Source: Paracoccus wurundjeri (GTDB lineage Bacteria > Pseudomonadota > Alphaproteobacteria > Rhodobacterales > Rhodobacteraceae). Taken from it: a DNA stretch of 64,000 nt. The stretch spans positions 166,399 to 230,398 of the forward strand of contig NZ_JAUUTZ010000005.1 of assembly GCF_030678915.1 (NCBI RefSeq), written 5' to 3'. Shown here piece by piece: positions 63,186-64,000 of the stretch (the first letter of the stretch is position 1; each line of letters opens with the position of its first letter). A program made the position numbers and the translations under genes. The notes beneath the pieces are model-generated. The model made no database searches and was not told where the DNA came from. It saw nothing but the letters and a program-made list of their open reading frames with translations.

Positions 63186-63589
63186 GGCGCGACTATCTTT
63201 TCGATCCCGCGTGCCGTAATGTGCCAGAAAAGATCGCGATCAAAATAAATATAGTGGCGATGTTTTTTAAACGTTGTACCTGCCACAAAGTTGTCACCAA
63301 CTCTATTGAGATATGACGACCCTTTTATTTCATATAAGCCCCAGCCAGCTACATTTGGATCTTTTAGGTATGGATAGATTTCTTCGCTAAGTAATACCTC
63401 ATCAAAACACATAGCGGTTGAAATCCAATCAAACACAACCAATATGTCGTGCTTGTCTTGATACGAAAACCTAAGACGCATATCTCCAACAAATTCTGGT
63501 CGATCAGGTTTCGCCATACCTAATTGAATAGGCTCGATACTTTCATATGACTCCGCATCTTGCCTCAGAACTGAAAGTTTAGAGATCAT
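63182..63589 (-). CDS. candidate immunity protein A (135 residues)
   Basis: Product of 135 residues, acidic and aromatic-rich (FVGDMRLRFSYQDKHDILVV, CFDEVLLSEEIYPYLKDPNV, HYIYFDRDLFWHITARGI), from AT-rich DNA. The ATG overlaps the stop of toxin tip A (ATGA) and its own stop overlaps the start of the pretoxin gene (ATGA), so tip, immunity and pretoxin form one coupled chain. The family is not recognised; position and composition are typical of immunity genes of polymorphic toxins. Confidence 0.55.
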   Translation of the reverse strand: MISKLSVLRQDAESYESIEPIQLGMAKPDRPEFVGDMRLRFSYQDKHDILVVFDWISTAMCFDEVLLSEEIYPYLKDPNVAGWGLYEIKGSSYLNRVGDNFVAGTTFKKHRHYIYFDRDLFWHITARGIEKIVAP

Positions 63590-63966
63590 CTGTCATACCT
63601 TATTGCAGCACCATCCACATAAATAGTTGGGGGGCCGGTTACACTCTGATTGAGGCCACCACTACTTTGGGGATTGAATATGATATTTTCACCGTTTTGA
63701 CCAATACCTCTCAGACGACCATTGCCAATGTCTATTGGCTCACCAATGATGGTTTTTTCAAAGTCTGCTCTCGCCTGATCGATACCGCCATCAGCTTGAT
63801 ATTGCGGTTTGCGACCGCCAGCTGCGGGGCCATCTGGATGCAGGCGAACTCCAGTGATGCCACCAACGTCACCGGGGTCAATTCCGCCCGTTGCGGGGAC
63901 CGGGGGGCCACCCCGGGGGCGGCAGGCCCCCCGCGCGCCGCCGGCGCGCGTGAAGCCGGCGGCGCA
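63586..63966 (-). pseudogene. toxin tip A, probable BECR-fold (colicin E5/D-like) RNase
   Basis: The frame is open from a TAA at 63967-63969 to the stop overlapping the immunity gene. The protein-like part is about the last 100 residues: GGIDPGDVGGITGVRLH, PQYQADGGIDQARADFEKTI, RLRGIGQNGENIIFNPQSS and a C-terminal IYVDGAAIRYDR. The order ADF... / G-x-G... / NPQSS or RPxSS / IRY at the very end is how many RNase tips of the barnase-EndoU-colicin E5/D-RelE group look. The front of the frame runs into an extremely GC-rich hairpin region and the window end, so the true start or the upstream pretoxin is not seen. Confidence 0.5.
63890..63962. repeat. GC-rich nested inverted repeats before toxin tip A
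   Basis: Several stems crowd here: GCCGCCGGC/GCCGGCGGC (nine pairs), CGCGCGCC/GGCGCGCG (eight pairs, three-base loop) and GGGGGGCC/GGCCCCCC with a GGGGG-rich loop. The composition is close to 90% GC. Similar short palindromic GC blocks occur in Rhodobacteraceae intergenic DNA. It marks the edge of the toxin module. Confidence 0.5.
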
Positions 63967-64000
63967 TTACTGGGTTCCGCCCCGATGGCGGGCCAGGGCA

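Noticed and set aside
60609..64000. Prophage or integrative element with attachment site as the cause of the permease break
   Set aside because: No integrase, tRNA edge, direct repeat or phage structural gene is visible within the window; the toxin-module explanation suffices.
1..64000. CRISPR arrays, tRNA or rRNA genes, riboswitches
   Set aside because: I saw no regularly spaced repeats, no tRNA-like cloverleaf with CCA/T-loop signature, no rRNA sequence and no riboswitch core that I could recognise by eye; a covariance-model scan would be decisive.

Overview
The window looks like chromosomal DNA of a high-GC alphaproteobacterium of the Rhodobacteraceae type; Paracoccus or a close relative is my best guess. 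I base this on codon use, the dense ATGA-coupled catabolic operons, several solute-binding-protein transporters, the poxvirus-type topoisomerase IB and the strong resemblance of many products to Paracoccus and roseobacter proteins. No rRNA, tRNA, CRISPR array or complete mobile element was found. This is mostly accessory, nutrient-scavenging DNA.

Layout. 0-10 kb: topoisomerase IB, a hemerythrin-like protein, an orphan BMP-type binding protein, a gamma-glutamyltransferase/lactate-permease-type unit with a 56-residue membrane protein and a GntR regulator, and a RES/Xre toxin-antitoxin pair. 10-19.5 kb: a complete peptide-type ABC importer built around a metal amidohydrolase, a RidA protein, an IclR regulator and a SelA-like PLP enzyme; together they suggest uptake, deacylation and ammonia elimination of an N-acylated (perhaps D-) amino compound. 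19.5-24.3 kb: a small coiled-coil gene, putP, a decayed IS5-type transposase, a glyoxalase-fold protein and htpX.

24.3-41.3 kb is a large quaternary-amine (betaine) catabolic island: ProXWV-type ABC importer with a coupled GlxA/AraC regulator, GntR, DapA-family lyase, aldehyde dehydrogenase and FAD amine/amino-acid oxidase on one side; a GbcA/GbcB-like Rieske demethylase pair, two mandelate-racemase-family enolases (one very like hydroxyproline-betaine epimerase HpbD), two SDRs, an MDR reductase and a TetR regulator on the other. The enzyme classes match those needed to epimerise, N-demethylate, oxidise, deaminate and finish a proline-betaine-like substrate, but the lyase and the extra dehydrogenases differ from the known hydroxyproline-betaine route.

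41.6-44.8 kb: TonB receptor plus DUF2218-SIP ferric-siderophore/heme-type reductase. 45-54.1 kb: a nine-gene coupled operon (GntR, binding protein, two permeases, SDR, polysaccharide-deacetylase-fold amidase, second cytosolic gamma-glutamyltransferase, two ATPases). 54.4-58.3 kb: EmrAB-type efflux with TetR and a perfect 21-bp palindrome. 58.4-61 kb: a DMT exporter, a regulator fragment, an amino-acid ABC ATPase and a permease that is broken at about 60,960.

From that break to the window end lies the most unusual DNA: a mosaic, partly AT-rich array of polymorphic-toxin modules on the minus strand, each toxin tip touching or overlapping a different candidate immunity gene. One pretoxin has its own signal peptide and is separated from its tip by a single in-frame TAA. 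This reads as a toxin/immunity cassette array of the FHA/CdiA kind that lies next to, and probably broke, the amino-acid permease gene.
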